Assembly: GCF_000003195.3 (NCBI RefSeq)
Contig: NC_012871.2
Coordinates: 48,448,959 to 48,512,958 of the forward strand
DNA length: 64,000 nt
DNA from: Sorghum bicolor
Lineage: Eukaryota; Streptophyta; Magnoliopsida; Poales; Poaceae
Direction: 5' to 3'
Positions 11,108 to 22,637 of the stretch are shown here, piece by piece (within the stretch, counting starts at the first letter, position 1; every line of letters starts with the position of its first letter). The notes under the pieces are model-generated. The model saw only the letters and a list, made by a program, of their open reading frames with translations. It was not told the origin of the DNA and ran no database searches. Both the position numbers and the translations under genes were made by a program.

Positions 11108-11390
11108 CTATCGCATCGACATGTGGTTCGATGCAATATTAAAGATCGCATCGACATGTGGTTCGATGCAACACAAAGTATTGCATCGACATGTGGTTCG
11201 ATGCAATTGAAACTATCGCATCGATATGAGGTTCGATGCAAATATAATATATTGTATCGACATGAGGTTGGATGCAAATACAATATATTGCATCGACATG
11301 TGGTTCGATGCAAATACAATATATTGCGCCAACATGAGTTTGGATGCACAATCAAATATTGCATTGATATTTATGGCAATACAATGAATT
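10820..11390. repeat. Tandem array of about 35-bp hairpin units, copy 1
   Basis: From about 11080 to 11390 roughly nine units of about 35 bp follow each other. Each contains GCATCGACATGTGGTTCGATGC or a variant: a 7-bp stem GCATCGA/TCGATGC around a CATGTGGT loop, joined by AT-rich spacers. Upstream (10820-11080) longer and more degenerate hairpins of the same words (GCATCGG...GTTGATGC, GCAATAG...TATTGC) continue the pattern into exon 3 of the preceding gene. It resembles the subterminal hairpin arrays of CACTA elements in style but not in sequence, and no terminal repeat was found nearby. Confidence 0.75.
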
Positions 11391-12051
11391 CAGTGCACAT
11401 TCATAATATTTCATAATTCAATGGGATACAAAGACAATCATATTCATATCTTGGATCATCATCATTCAATTTGCACATTATAAGGAAGTCAAAGGCCTTC
11501 CTATTACATAAAAACATAAATAATGGTCTGATCTACACAAGGTAGAAAAAGAAAATCATAAACACAAAACATGTCTCTTAGCACTGATCTACATGACATC
11601 TTTCTCGTTGCACAATGTTTCATCTAATTGAGCTTGCCAAGACTCCTTGACGATGATCGTCCTGAAAAAGGCAAAATGATATGCATTAGTAATACTAGCA
11701 GTGATCGAACAAACAACCAACAGCAGCAACCCTGCTTCTCTATTTTTTGAGGAAGAAAATCTTATGCAAAAAATATGAAAATTTTACAAAAGATAGAAAA
11801 CATAATTATCTACAACTATTGTATGAAACATTCTAGCATTTGAGAAATCTAAGACAACATTAACAACATATGAATGTAATGGAACTTTCCTGATAGCTGA
11901 AACAGGACAGAAGATTTGTAAAATTCATAACAGAATTTGTGCTCACTCAAAAAATGTAATATTTACCAATCTTTAAAGCATAAGAAAAACACTACATCTC
12001 TTGTTTAGATCATATGTCCAAAATAATGTAATAGGATATTCTAAAACAGAT
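11391..12051. other. Spacer with a possible minus-strand terminal exon
   Basis: Mostly AT-rich and non-coding. On the minus strand, a TTTTTCAG acceptor near 11662 is followed by a short open stretch ending in ...LDETLCNEKDVM and a TAG near 11589. This could be the last exon of a gene convergent with the three-exon gene, but no upstream exon was found. The sequence joins the gypsy fragment abruptly at about 12052. The same arrangement recurs at 48451-49110. Confidence 0.3.
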
Positions 12052-12734
12052 TATGTCGGCGTTTGCATGGAGAAAGTCAACGAGCACGGCCTCCTATTTG
12101 GGGTCGAGGTTGGCACTGATCGTCAGCAGCTTGCCATCAGAGTTGTTGGGGTCGAGCGGGACCTTCTTTGTGCCTTCTGTTGGCTCGAAGCTGCCCGCAT
12201 GGCGCTTTGACTCTGGAGCCTCAGTGGCGAGGGCCTCGAGCTTCGGTGGTGTTCTCGTCCGCCTCCCTGTACACGATGCATTCAACATGGCATTCATAGG
12301 CGTGCTCGTAAGAGGAGCTGACGGTGATAACTCCCTTGGGCCCGGGCATCTTCAGCTTGAGGTAGGTGTAGTTGGAGATCGCCACGAACTTGTTGTACCC
12401 TGGTCGTCCGATGATGGCATGATAGGTGCCTTGAAAACCCACCACCACGAAAGTGAGGGTCTCCTTCCTGAAGTTGGCCGCCATGCCAAAATAGACCAGC
12501 AGGTCGATTTGACCTACCGGCAATGCCTTCTTCCCTGGTACGACGCTGTGGAAGCCGCCCGCGCTAGGCTGGAGTTGTGCTCTCTCGATGCACAGGAGAT
12601 CGAGAGTCTCGAGGTAGATGATGTTGAGGCTGTTGCCGCCATCCATTAATACCTTTGAGCGTCGAGTGTTGACAATGATGGGGTCGACGATAAGCAGATA
12701 GACGCCCGGGCGATGACCCTGTCGGGGTGGTCAT
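12052..12734 (-). pseudogene. Ty3/gypsy polyprotein fragment, retropepsin region (3' part), copy 1
   Basis: Read on the minus strand, this encodes a plant Ty3/gypsy aspartic-protease region. It has the catalytic-site motif MDGGNSLNIIYLETL (DGG in place of the usual DTG or DSG), then VVPGKKALPVGQIDL, FRKETLTFVVVGFQGTYHAI and IGRPGYNKF. It ends just past LDPK at a junction with unrelated DNA near 12052. The upstream half of the domain is displaced to 20686-20920 because element A inserted into it. Stops and a frame change lie ahead of the MDGG motif. No reverse transcriptase is attached. It is a relic of an older gypsy element into which A jumped. Confidence 0.8.
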
Positions 12735-13930
12735 TGTTGACGGTCCTTAAGTACTAAATATAATCATCGAAAAAATAAAGAAAAGGATCCAAATGCAACC
12801 AACACCCGGACTTAGGGTTTTATCTGACAGAATTCCATGAGTTTTGGTGTTTGTCTATTTCTGCAGGGGGTTATCAGGAAATATGGAGGAAAGGCCCACA
12901 TGTCGGGTTTACATAGAGATATTAATGTGCCGCGCAATTTTCTATCATCTAGAAGACTCCAGAAGCCACAGGAACGAATGGGAAGACGATCGGGCCCAAG
13001 GGCAGGGCGCCCGCCCTCCCCCCTTGGGCGCCCGCCCTGCTACAGTGGCCAATCACGTTCAACCTCGCAGATTATGCTCCACCGACCTAAAGGATCAAGG
13101 ATAACCGTTCAATCAATGTCGATTTGATCCGACGGCCCAGATTCACTTGAGGGGACTATATAAGCAGACCCCCTGGCCCCTGGAGGAGGCACCCCTTAAT
13201 CCCTATTCATTATTCATAGACAGATCAAAAGTTAGGGTTTGGAGATGAGAGCTCTCCTCTCTTCTCTAAACTAGAGTAGATCTAGATAGTAGCGAGATGG
13301 AGAGCGAGGGAGGGTTGGAGGAGAGGCCGGCCTATCGGTTCTTCCTCCGGTTGTACTTCGCCATGATCAAGCTCTAATCAAGCTTGCTCATGGGATGACT
13401 CTGGTAATCTACTTCTAATTCATTATGCAATTATTAATCTATAGGACCCTATAGGTTAGAGTTGTAGTATAGGTGTAAGCATGGTGCTTAGACCTAGATT
13501 ACTTGTGGATATCCCCTGTCTAGCTGGATCGTGTGGTAGGCCGCGTAGGTGACGGTTACGTTGGTCCCCTGTAGTCCACCTCTTGTTAGTAGGACGGGTA
13601 GGGTTTATCAGCCTATGGATAAGCATCCTTTGTGGTGTATTCTTATCACGTGGTTCGTCCCAGACATAGACATATCTCTTTGAAGTAGATAAACTATAGT
13701 TATCCTCTCTATTTTCCTATTTACACCTATCTATCTATCTTGGTTAAGTTAGAGCGTAGTTGGTTCTCCGGTTTCCCTATGGATACGATAAAACCTTTAA
13801 CCGGGTAAAAGCTACAACGGTATCCGTGCGCTTGTGGATTTATCTGTGTGCGTATAAATACCATAGGACACTCTAGTGCCATGCTGAGGATGACAACCTA
13901 GTATTCAAGTGGTGTTAGCAAGTGTCAACA
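12735..13930 (+). repeat. 5' LTR of element A
   Basis: Starts TGTTGACGGTCC and ends GTGTCAACA. A TATA box (ACTATATAAG, 13156-13165) precedes the motif ACCCCCTGGCCCCTGGAGGA, probably near the transcription start. A GC-rich pair of GGGCGCCCGCCC-like words lies near 13003-13043. It is 144 bp shorter than the 3' LTR, mainly through two deletions: about 42 bp near 13429 and about 102 bp near 13712. Copy A' lacks both deletions. Confidence 0.9.
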
Positions 13931-13938
13931 AGCATTTT

Positions 13939-13956
13939 TGGCGCCGTTGCCAGGGA
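13939..13956 (+). other. Primer-binding site of element A
   Basis: TGGCGCCGTTGCCAGGGA lies 8 bp after the LTR. The form with GGGGA is, to my knowledge, complementary to the 3' end of plant tRNA-Asp, the primer commonly used by Athila-type elements. This copy has one change (CAGGG for CGGGG). Confidence 0.75.
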
Positions 13957-14086
13957 AACGGTTGCTGAGTTGACTACGAACTAGCTTAATCATTTTCTAA
14001 AAAATAAAAAAATATATTTTCCTTTTATCCTTTGCCTCATCTCTGCTATTCTTTCTTCTTATCTAATCGTTGATCTCTGGTCTATC

Positions 14087-15472
14087 ATGAATACAAACAT
14101 GTCTATCTATCAGTTTAATAGACCTATGGGCACACATCTCGAACCACCAAAATCTTCAAAGCCTATCGTGACATCTAGTTTTGAGATAAGCCCAGAATAC
14201 ATAGAATTTCTTCAAAAACAACCTTTCTCAGGAGAAGGTGAGGAAGACCCATACACACACCTAAGAGAGTTTTATCGAGTCTGTGACCTCCTTCGCATTG
14301 AAGGCATGTCTGATGAGACCCTTAAATGGAAGCTCTTTCCGTTCTCTTTAACGGAAAAAGCTAGACATTGGTATAAACTCAACATAGGAAGTGTTCATGG
14401 AGATTGGAAGGAGCTATACAATAGTTTTCTCTCTAAATATTTTCTGATCTTCAAAGTGGCGGATCTTCGGCTCGAGATTCTTTCTTTTAGACAATTAGAA
14501 GAAGAATCTCTTGGCGAATCATGGGACCGCTTTATTGACCTTACTCTCACTGGCCCGAAGCTTTCTATTCCAGAACAAGTTCTTCTATTTCACTTTTTTC
14601 AGGGCCTTAGCAGGGAAAATAAGCAAACCCTTCATGCGGCCTCTAGAGGATCTTTCCACCACCTGTCCGCTAGTGATGCTTGGAATTTGATTGATTTAAT
14701 GAGCGGAAAGTCTCCTAGCTTTTATATCCCTGAGAAAGAGAAAGAACCAGTTCCTAGACAAGAAGAAGAAGTTTCGATAGCCAAATCACAAACACTTCAA
14801 TCCCAAACTTTAGCTATCGATCCTGAACCATCAATACCCCAAAATTCTCTAAGGGAGGAAGGAATTCCGAACTTAAATCTTTCAGATACTGATGGTTTAG
14901 ACTTTTGGTTCCATAAGAGACCTTCAAGCAGGGATAATTCAAGTCCTTGCAATAATGGTTCTCTTAGTGAATGTCCTGGTTCCTATTATGAAGAAGTCGA
15001 GGATGACATATCAAGTGAAGGAGAGCTAAACCATATGGAAGATTCTATCTGCTCCCCTTCCATGTTCACAAATTCTAAATCCATCCTTGACCTTAGAGAC
15101 CCCTCTCATCCCTCTCCTTTTTAGTCTCATGATGATCCTAGCAATCCATCAAGACGATCAAACCATAGGAGTCATAAAGACCATGAGGATGACATGTCAA
15201 GTAATGTCATAGAAGGAGAGCTAAGCCATAGAGAAGATTCTATCAGCTCCCCTGTCTTGATCACTAGTTCTAAATGGCAGGAATGTGTAGAATGGATGGA
15301 TAAGGAAGAAGCCTTAATGGATTCTGACTTTGGCTCAACTTCAAATGGTGAGTTCTTGACTCCCTTTGAAGATGAGATTCATCCAACTACAGAAGAGGAC
15401 ATAGGTGAGACCAATCCAGGAGAAACTCCGAACATTCAGATTAGAGACAAAGATAACATTAATAAGCATTGA
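14087..15472 (+). pseudogene. gag-like protein of element A
   Basis: The frame opens at ATG 14087 (MNTNMSIYQFNRPMGTHLEP) and runs 345 codons to a TAG at 15122-15124. It then continues in the same frame to a TGA ending at 15472. Residues about 40-210 match the retrotransposon gag (capsid) domain of plant gypsy elements: PFSGEGEEDPYTHLREFY, LFPFSLTEKARHWYKLN, then LSRENKQTLHAASRGSF. No CCHC zinc knuckle is visible. The remainder is acidic and Ser-rich, with two similar blocks (EGELNHMEDSICSP and EGELSHREDSISSP), suggesting an internal duplication. If the TAG is a recent lesion the original protein was about 460 residues. Gag would form the particle that packages the element's RNA. Confidence 0.8.
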
Positions 15473-18400
15473 ATTTATTTTATAGCCACTTCGTTCACTC
15501 CATGCTCATATGCAACATCTTCCCAATCTATTGGTCTCTCCAACATCACCACATTTGAGATATCCAACCCCCCCTTCCTTTCTGTTTATAAAAACTTTAA
15601 AAGGGCGGTTGTCGATGCATATGTCTATAATAAATATTGTAGATCTCATTGAGTTGATCTTGATATAGGTCAGCGTTGGAAGGGAAACCACTTCATCGAC
15701 ATAAATTGATGGTTTCCAAAGGACAAGCTTAGTGTCCTAAGATCGTAACATGAGCTTTTAATTACTTGCAACATTATCTTGTGTATTGAGCATATAAGGA
15801 TAATTGTAAAAGTATTCCTTTGGGTATTCTCATCACTAACCTTTCCAGGATTGGAGCAAGAAGATCGGATGAATGACAAGCACAAGGTATGTCCAACCGA
15901 TCATCATACAACATTGAATTAAATTCATCCAAACTTGAATTTTACAAAATTCAAGCTTGGGGGAGTACTTTACATAAAAACATTATTTGCCATGTTGCTA
16001 TGTTGGTTGTCCCTACCTTTGAGACATGCTCAATTTGTTAAATACTAATCACACTACTTCATCTCCACTTGAGTAGATCTCTATAAATGCTGTCATGCTA
16101 CCTTTGTCTATTTACTAGCAAGTGTTGGTTTGGAAGTACTCGACATACTTCCATTGACATTTAAATTAAGCATGGTGCTTAGGTTAAATAGCCTTCCTTA
16201 ATCTGATTAGACATGGAGTCTACTTTGGTTACTGAACTAAAAACTGCTTGAGTAGATATTGGTATATTTTGTCGGACTAACCCCTGCAGGAAAACTTTCA
16301 ATATCAACCTGGGAAGTTCTGAGATAAACTGACATTGGAGACAGAGAGAGACACATCAAGTTTAACAATTTACACAAGGAAGACGTAGCTCATAAGAGAT
16401 GATCCATGGAGGGTGCCACAAACACGATGCACAACCGCTAAGAAAGGAAAGCGTCCATAAGGTGATACTGTACCATTACTCTTCAAGTAAGGTAACATCT
16501 TAAGGTACTTGACTATCACTTTTATAAGCTTCTCCTTGGTTCTGGTGTTCATACGAATAAAAGAGACAAACAAATATGATTTACAACTCTAGGTTAACCA
16601 ACCCAATCGATTCAACATGTTTAGTCCTTCCACCTTTGTAATTCCACACTCCTAATCATATGAGCTAAAATGTTGCACACTCAATCTTTGGAAGATATAT
16701 AAAGAAAAAGACATATACATAGATAGATTATCTTTCCATAAAGTTGAGCAATCTGATCTGACAAATGTTTTAAATGCTACACTCATGAACTTATCACCCA
16801 TCAACTTTGTCTTGCTCCCCATGCTTAAGGATAGAGAAGAATAAATATACTTTTGGTTCTGTTGGTGTTTTCCACCAACAGAACCCATGCACTTGATCTC
16901 TGCCTTGTCTCTATGAGCAGGACACATTTTGAGAAACATGGAGGATTTTTCAACTCTTAGACTCTACCAAGTGAAGGACCTGGATCTACGAGCACAAACA
17001 CACTGAGCAGGATGCTGCCAACGCCGCACTTCGAACTGCTGGGAAAACGAAGAACATGGGTGACACCGTATCAAGAGGTGCAGATGTCAGGGTCCACACC
17101 TAAATCAAATGACGCACCTGAAGAATGAACACAGTGAGAAGTCTTGTTCAGAAGACTTAAAACATTGAACCCTCGCCGAAAGGTAAAATCGGTAGTTATC
17201 CATATTTATCTTTTCTACATTTCTTTTTCCCTTTAATTATTTACTTTCCTTAAATAGCTTGTTAGTTAATCATGCTATCTTGAAAAGAAATTAAAAATAT
17301 TAAAAACAGTAAGCGCCATGTGAGTATGCTCGTGGCATAAAACCCATAAGTACATTCGCTATGGTGGCGTAAAAATAAAATAAATATATTCCTATCCTAT
17401 AGAAATGAAAATATAGAAATAAATTTATGATCCTACCAAAGAGAGTAATACATATTAGAGTAAGCTCAACATGATAAAGGCAAAGATATTTTTTATGCTA
17501 ACACTTAACCAGTTCCACAAAGCTTTGTTATCTATTTGAGCTCCACAGAATTTAAGGATCAAGAAAAACTAGCAGACGGGGGAACATTCTAATCGCTGTC
17601 AGGGTACTGCCGACATTCAAATACACCTCCGCCACCTGCTAGCTACATCAGAAGAAATTACGTTAAAATCCAACTTGCGGGAGAGCACCCCCATTTATCC
17701 AGCTAAGTGTTTCTACTCGTGTTGATACTTTACTCAAATAATAAAAAGATGCATAATCATAAAAACCCAAATAAAGATTTTGTGCTTGTATATATATATA
17801 TATTTGCTTAGTTTGCTAAATAAATAAATAAATAAAATTTGCTATGAACCCTCATGATAAGCTCTCACATGGAAATAATGAATAGTTGCTCCGCCATGAC
17901 TAGTTTTCGAAATTAAATTCTCTCTCAAGTTTAGGCATGACTGTTATGAATTAAGATTTGCTCCTAAACCTGAACTTGTGGGAAGAGTACTTTATCTAAA
18001 GTCTAAGTCGTTAACGGATATGATATGGGAAGGTTGAGCTACTGTTTATCTGTTCCTAGAGATGCTAGAATTCTGGTGAATTTTATCTTTGAAAATATTT
18101 AAAATATTGCATGATGAGTTCCTGTATGATGAGAGCTTAAAATCCTACCACAGCCATATATACATGCTTATTAGACTATGAACCATACATTTACTTTTTA
18201 CTACTTATGAGCATTGAGTGCGGTCAAGCTGTGTAGACCCTTAGGAGCTTGTCATGTAGTTAAATCAAGATTCACTTGCACGTTCACTCATACATGCTGC
18301 TTCTACTCCGGAAGTACGCATCCATATACATCCATTCATTTCCATCTCCAGATTCACCCAAAATTATTCTACTCCTATCCAGGAGAGAATAGCCAAAAAC

Positions 18401-19326
18401 ATTATCCTATCCCTATTATTCCCCGTGAAATAAATGCTCTTGATATTTTGGTTACTACCACTTGCTACATTATTCTAGGAGGGTGAGTGCTCTGAAAAAA
18501 AGAGAGTGAATACGAGGAAATAAAAAGGGGCAAGTGCCCGAAACCTCGAAGAAAAGAAAAAGTGAAACGAAGGTAAAAATGGACAAGTGTCCGACAGTAG
18601 AATTAGGGGTACAAGATACCCACCTAAGAGAAAAGAAAAAAAAGAAAATATAGAGAATCTCATTCCCTTCAAAAAGCTTCAAAGTGCAAGAAACGTATGT
18701 AGCCCCTCAAAAGAGCAAAAGTAGAATTAGACTTTCACCAATGTTTTCACCATTATGACCATCATCACCATACACCATTTATTCGCCACACCTGCATATC
18801 TTAATTTGATTTATTGACTTGTTTCTCTAGATCCATGGTTTGACTATGCAATAAATGTCTTGTAACTATGTATTAGCTGTCTCCCACCTAAGAGCTCCAG
18901 ATATCAAAACCTTATTAGAGTAGGGTGAGAGAGAAGGCAATATCACTATGCCTCATACCACAAATACTACATACTTTGAGAGAAGGCGTATATCATCACT
19001 GCCTTGGTAAGGATCTAGAAATACCACAAAAGAGAGTCATACAAGGAATCTCTGAGTTTTATTTGAAAATCTGCAAAAAACTCCAGAACTATAGCTGATC
19101 AAGAACAAGAGACATGGCGCTTGACTTGACCGTTCTATCTTTTAACTGCTCAAGACATAAGTGACGGTTGTAAGCCCATGGTGGAAGGTAATATGAGTAA
19201 TTTTAAATCTTAACAGTTTACCGTAACCCAGAGATGAGATTTTGTTTGAACGCATCTGTACCTTTAAGGCATAAAACCACTGAAGAAACTCTTGGGTCCA
19301 TCCTTGCTCAGGGACGAGCAAGAGGT
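15473..19326 (+). other. Long noncoding internal domain of element A
   Basis: About 3.9 kb without a convincing gene. It contains a polypurine-like AAGCTTGGGGGAG at 15953-15965, just after the gag region, and a block shared with element B (AGCTGTGTAGACCCTTAGGA at about 18229). The hairpin block is at 18514-18620, and a TATATA run lies near 17800. Order and local sequence match 41100-42560 of element B from about 17,850 onward, although the gag regions differ strongly, so this noncoding part is the better conserved portion. Confidence 0.7.
18514..18620 (+). other. Hairpin cluster in the 3' noncoding domain of element A
   Basis: Three short inverted repeats lie in a row. GGGC-AAGT-GCCC (18528-18539) sits inside an outer CGAGG/CCTCG stem. 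GGAC-AAGT-GTCC is at 18581-18592. GGGTA-CAAGA-TACCC is at 18606-18620. Element B has the same series with stem-preserving differences at 41793-41966. This suggests a folded RNA element; no function is known to me. Confidence 0.55.
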
Positions 19327-19340
19327 AAGCTTGGGGGAGT
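19327..19340 (+). other. Polypurine tract of element A
   Basis: AAGCTTGGGGGAG sits directly before the 3' LTR, the position from which plus-strand DNA synthesis is primed. Just upstream is CAGGGACGAGCA, also present before the polypurine tract of element B. Confidence 0.85.
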
Positions 19341-20680
19341 TGTTGACGGTCCTTAAGTACTAAATATAATCATCAAATAAATAAAGAAAAGGATCCAAAT
19401 GCAACCAACACCCGGACTTAGGGTTTTATCTGACAGAATTCCACGAGTTTTGGTGTTTGTCTATTTCTGCAGGGGGTTATTAGGAAATATGGAGGAAAGG
19501 CCCACATGTCGGGTTTACATAGAGATATTAACGTGCCGCACAATTTTCTATCATCTAGAAGACTCCAGAAGCCACGGGAACGAACGGGAAGGCGATCGGG
19601 CCCGGGGGCAGGGCGCCCGCCCTCCCCCCTTGGGCGCCCGCCCTGCTACAGTGGCCAATCACGTTCAACCTCGCGGATTATGCTCCACCGACCTAAAGGA
19701 TCAAGGATAACCGTTCAATCAATGTCGGTTTGATCCGATGGCCCAGATTCACTTGAGGGGACTATATAAGCAGACCCCCTGGCCCCTGGAGGAGGCACCC
19801 CTTGATCCCTATTCATTATTCATAGACAGAGCAAAAGTTAGGGTTTGGAGATGAGAGCTCTCCTCTCTTCTCTAAACAAGAGTAGATCTAGATAGTAGCG
19901 AGATGGAGAGCGAGAGAGGATTCGAGGAGAGGCCGGACTGTCGGTTCTTCCTCCGGTTGTACTTCGCCATGATCAAGCTCTAATCAAGCTTGCTCATGGG
20001 ATGACTCTGGTAATCTACTTCTAATTCATTATGCAATTACTAATCATGTATGTTTTGGTTCACAACTCTTTTGAGTACTTTTAATCTATAGGACCCTATA
20101 GGTTAGAGTTGTAGTATAGGTGTAAGCGTGGTGCTTAGACCTAGATTACTTGTGGATATCCCCTGTCTAGCTGGATCGTGTGGTAGGCCGCGTAGGTGAC
20201 AGATACGTTGGTCCCCTGTAGTCCACCTCCTGTTAGAAGGACGGGTAGGGTTTATCGGCCTATGGATAAGCATCCTTTGTGGTGTATTCTTATCACGTGG
20301 TTCGTCCCAGACATAGACATATCTCTTTGAAGTAGAGAAACCATAGTTATCCTCTCTATTTTGCTACCATTGCCTATATATTAGATTTCTATACTATCTA
20401 TTCCCATATTATCACTCATTGTTATCTTACCTTTAATATTGTTCTTATTCAATTCTACCATCTTTCCTATTTACACCTATCTATCTATCTTGGTTAAGTT
20501 AGAGCGTAGTTGGTTCTCTCGTTTCCCTGTGCATACGATAAAACCTTTAACCGGGTAAAAGCTACAACGGTATCCGTGTGCTTGCGGATTTATCTTTGTG
20601 CGTATAAATACCATAGTACACTCTAGTGCCATGCTGGGGATGACAACCTATTATTCAAGTGGTGTTAGCAAGTGTCAATA
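19341..20680 (+). repeat. 3' LTR of element A
   Basis: 1340 bp, starting TGTTGACGGTCC and ending GTGTCAATA (terminal CA changed to TA). The TATA box is at 19761-19770. It retains the two segments missing from the 5' LTR. The target duplication GTCAT follows at 20681-20685. Confidence 0.9.
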
Positions 20681-20920
20681 GTCATCGTGATTGAAGGTGA
20701 TGGGGTGCTCGACCAGTTCAGGTACTGCGGCACCGCCATCCTTGCCGCAAAAACCTCCCGACGCTCTCTCTTGCACTGTCGTGAGGTGAGCTGCGTTGAG
20801 GGCCCACTGTAGATCATGTAGCAATCATGGACGGCGGGGAACCCCTCATCGTCTTTGGTTCCGCCCTTGTCGTCGCTTTTGTGTTTCCATTGGTCGTTGT
20901 TGGCATTTCTTAGTGTCATT
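20681..20920 (-). pseudogene. Ty3/gypsy polyprotein fragment, pre-protease part
   Basis: The minus-strand frame reads through HDCYMIYSGPS, SRQCKRERREVFAARMA and PQYLNWSSTPS. This is the conserved stretch directly upstream of the retropepsin site in many grass gypsy polyproteins. It is the other half of the fragment at 12052-12734, separated by element A. The reading would continue across GTCAT into the DHPD-type sequence at 12734. Confidence 0.75.
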
Positions 20921-20972
20921 ACAAAAAATAGACCATAGATCCATCCTTAGCAATGACACCAGAAATGTCGGG
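20921..20972 (-). other. PBS-like bridge between LTR of element E and the gypsy fragment
   Basis: On the minus strand the LTR end (TGCCAACA) is followed by CCCGACATTTC and TGGTGTCATTGCTAAGGA, spaced like a primer-binding site. Only about 50 bp separate this from protease-region coding sequence, so most of the expected leader and gag is missing. Confidence 0.4.
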
Positions 20973-22637
20973 TGTTGGCATACCGTAACTATCGCTACAT
21001 CAGAGAGATAACCCAAGACAACTCGAGGGCGCCGGCCTTAGCAGTGCAGTCTGGTAACAATGATTAGGAATGCTGGATTGGCCTTCCTAACAATCCTTAC
21101 TTGCGATATGCAAAGTTGTGGCACTATGCTTGAAAGTGCACAAGGATTACAATCTTAAGTAACGGTACTTAGGTAGGCCAATCGATAGTTCATGAATGAA
21201 GAAGTAATTTAACTGCAAGTGGACAGAACTATCATTGTAGCATTTCAACCCGTGAGTATTCAAGGGTGTCGAATTTATAATTCTTGTAGGAAGGCAAAGG
21301 GATCAAACACGGTGTAAACATGATTCTTATTGAATGCTTGGTAGACATAGAGTAAACAGGAATAGACATGATATTCAAGATAGTGGACATACATTGCATC
21401 AACCTCAAGGATAAAATAGAAGAGAAATAATAAATAAAGAATAAAGAACTAAATCTACTTGAGCAAGCATGGGTCACATATAACTATGCATAGAACTGTT
21501 AACGGATCATCTAATTAGCAATAAATAGAATTAGAACTAAGCCTGAGATGAGGGGAGATCCCCGCAGCTGGATACCCAGCCAATAGAGACTTTACAGAAC
21601 TCCTATCGGAATACCTGATCGTGGGGGAATGCAAAGGATGATAGATCTATCACTACCTTGCCACCTACCCCTCTACCCGAAAGATACCCGCACATCCACT
21701 AATTCCCGCATACCTGAACACCATGTTCACATAATTGGAAACAACTCCTAACCCCCGGGGGCCCCACCCTTTCGGAGTGACAGGCTAGGCTAAGAGCAAT
21801 CATCACAGCATAGTGAAGCATCATCCCATTCCTAATTCTAATCCTAATCATACATTGATGAACATATCAAGAACATAGCACAAGAACTAAGAACTAGTTC
21901 ATATACTATGAACATGATAAGAACACAACCATACTCTAGTTCATATGCATAATCATATAAAGATGAATAGAACTTGCTCATGTAAGAAGATTGAATATTA
22001 TTCATACGAAGAAGATCCTTTCTTCCAAGGAGACAAGCTCTCCTTGCTAGCTCTTGCCTTGCTCTATTACTAATCTAGACTAAAGATACAAGTGAGAGGT
22101 GTGAGGTAAATTGAATCCAAATGATGTGTGTCTTGAAAAGGGGGGAGTACCTCTCTTTTATAGTGGAACTAGGACGGTTCGTCGCATCTAAATTTGGTAG
22201 TAGGTGAAACCGTCCTATACATGGCGGCATGCAACCGCCAAAGAAAGATGGGCCCGGTTTGCCGCCTTCAGGGGTGCACCCGCACCAGGGTGTGGCCACA
22301 CCCTGGGTGGGTCCCCCTGGCTACCGCCTTCGCGTGGTCGGTTTGGCTCTAGGCCTGGATCTCTCCTATGGTTACGATCAGGCTCAGTTCTGCATTGTTC
22401 AGGCCTTTCTCTATTTTCTTGGTTTGTGCATTTCTGAATACGTATTTTGGTACTTTGCGCTTTCTTCGTGGTATCGCACATTTTCACTTGTTGCACTATA
22501 ATTCCTGCAAAGTATAATCACTATGGTACAAGTGGAACTTGTTAGTAATAAAATGCATGTGTGTATATAATATGATTGCTTCTTCTCCATTTGGATCAAG
22601 TTGGCAGTTTATAATTGGTCTATAATGACTGCCAACA
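20973..22637 (-). repeat. LTR of element E (minus strand)
   Basis: On the minus strand it starts TGTTGGCAGTC (right edge 22637) and ends GGTATGCCAACA (left edge 20973), so its termini are the inverted pair TGTTGGCA/TGCCAACA. A minus-strand TATA box (CTATAAAAGAG) lies around 22152-22165. A polypurine tract abuts the right edge, marking it as a 3' LTR, yet a PBS-like sequence abuts the left edge. Several small minus- and plus-strand ORFs in it are not genes. Confidence 0.75.

Larger units (their letters stand above)
12735..20680 (+). mobile_element. Element A: gag-only LTR retrotransposon (LARD-like, Athila-related), 7.9 kb
   Basis: Two LTRs (12735-13930 and 19341-20680) bound an internal region with a tRNA-type primer site, a gag-like frame, a 3.9-kb noncoding domain and a polypurine tract. 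It is flanked by GTCAT at 12730-12734 and 20681-20685. It interrupts the minus-strand gypsy protease fragment precisely. No protease, reverse transcriptase, RNase H or integrase is seen, so it fits the class of large non-autonomous derivatives (LARDs) that depend on proteins supplied in trans. Its LTR ends and 3' domain are shared with element B. The same insertion is present in the other segment copy at 49806. Confidence 0.9.

Noticed and set aside
11104..11416. ORFs on both strands across the hairpin array (repeated RHVVRCKYNI and CIEPHVDAI patterns)
   Set aside because: They merely translate the 35-bp repeat, appear on both strands and have no domain. The array explains them fully.
11990..12000. 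CACTACATCTC as the end of another CACTA element beside the hairpin array
   Set aside because: No matching inverted end, no 3-bp target duplication and no ACAGGCGG-type or related subterminal repeats point into it. The motif is short enough to occur by chance.
12053..12649. 198-codon plus-strand ORF (and 49060-49665) as a gene
   Set aside because: It lies antisense to a recognisable gypsy protease region on the minus strand and has no similarity of its own.
17790..17835. TATATA/AAATAAAT microsatellite as a promoter
   Set aside because: It is a simple repeat inside the noncoding domain of element A with no gene or initiation context after it.
18470..18682. Phe-rich minus-strand ORFs near 18.5 kb as membrane peptides
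   Set aside because: They are translations of a purine-rich noncoding stretch that contains the hairpins. The equivalent stretch of B has different ORFs.
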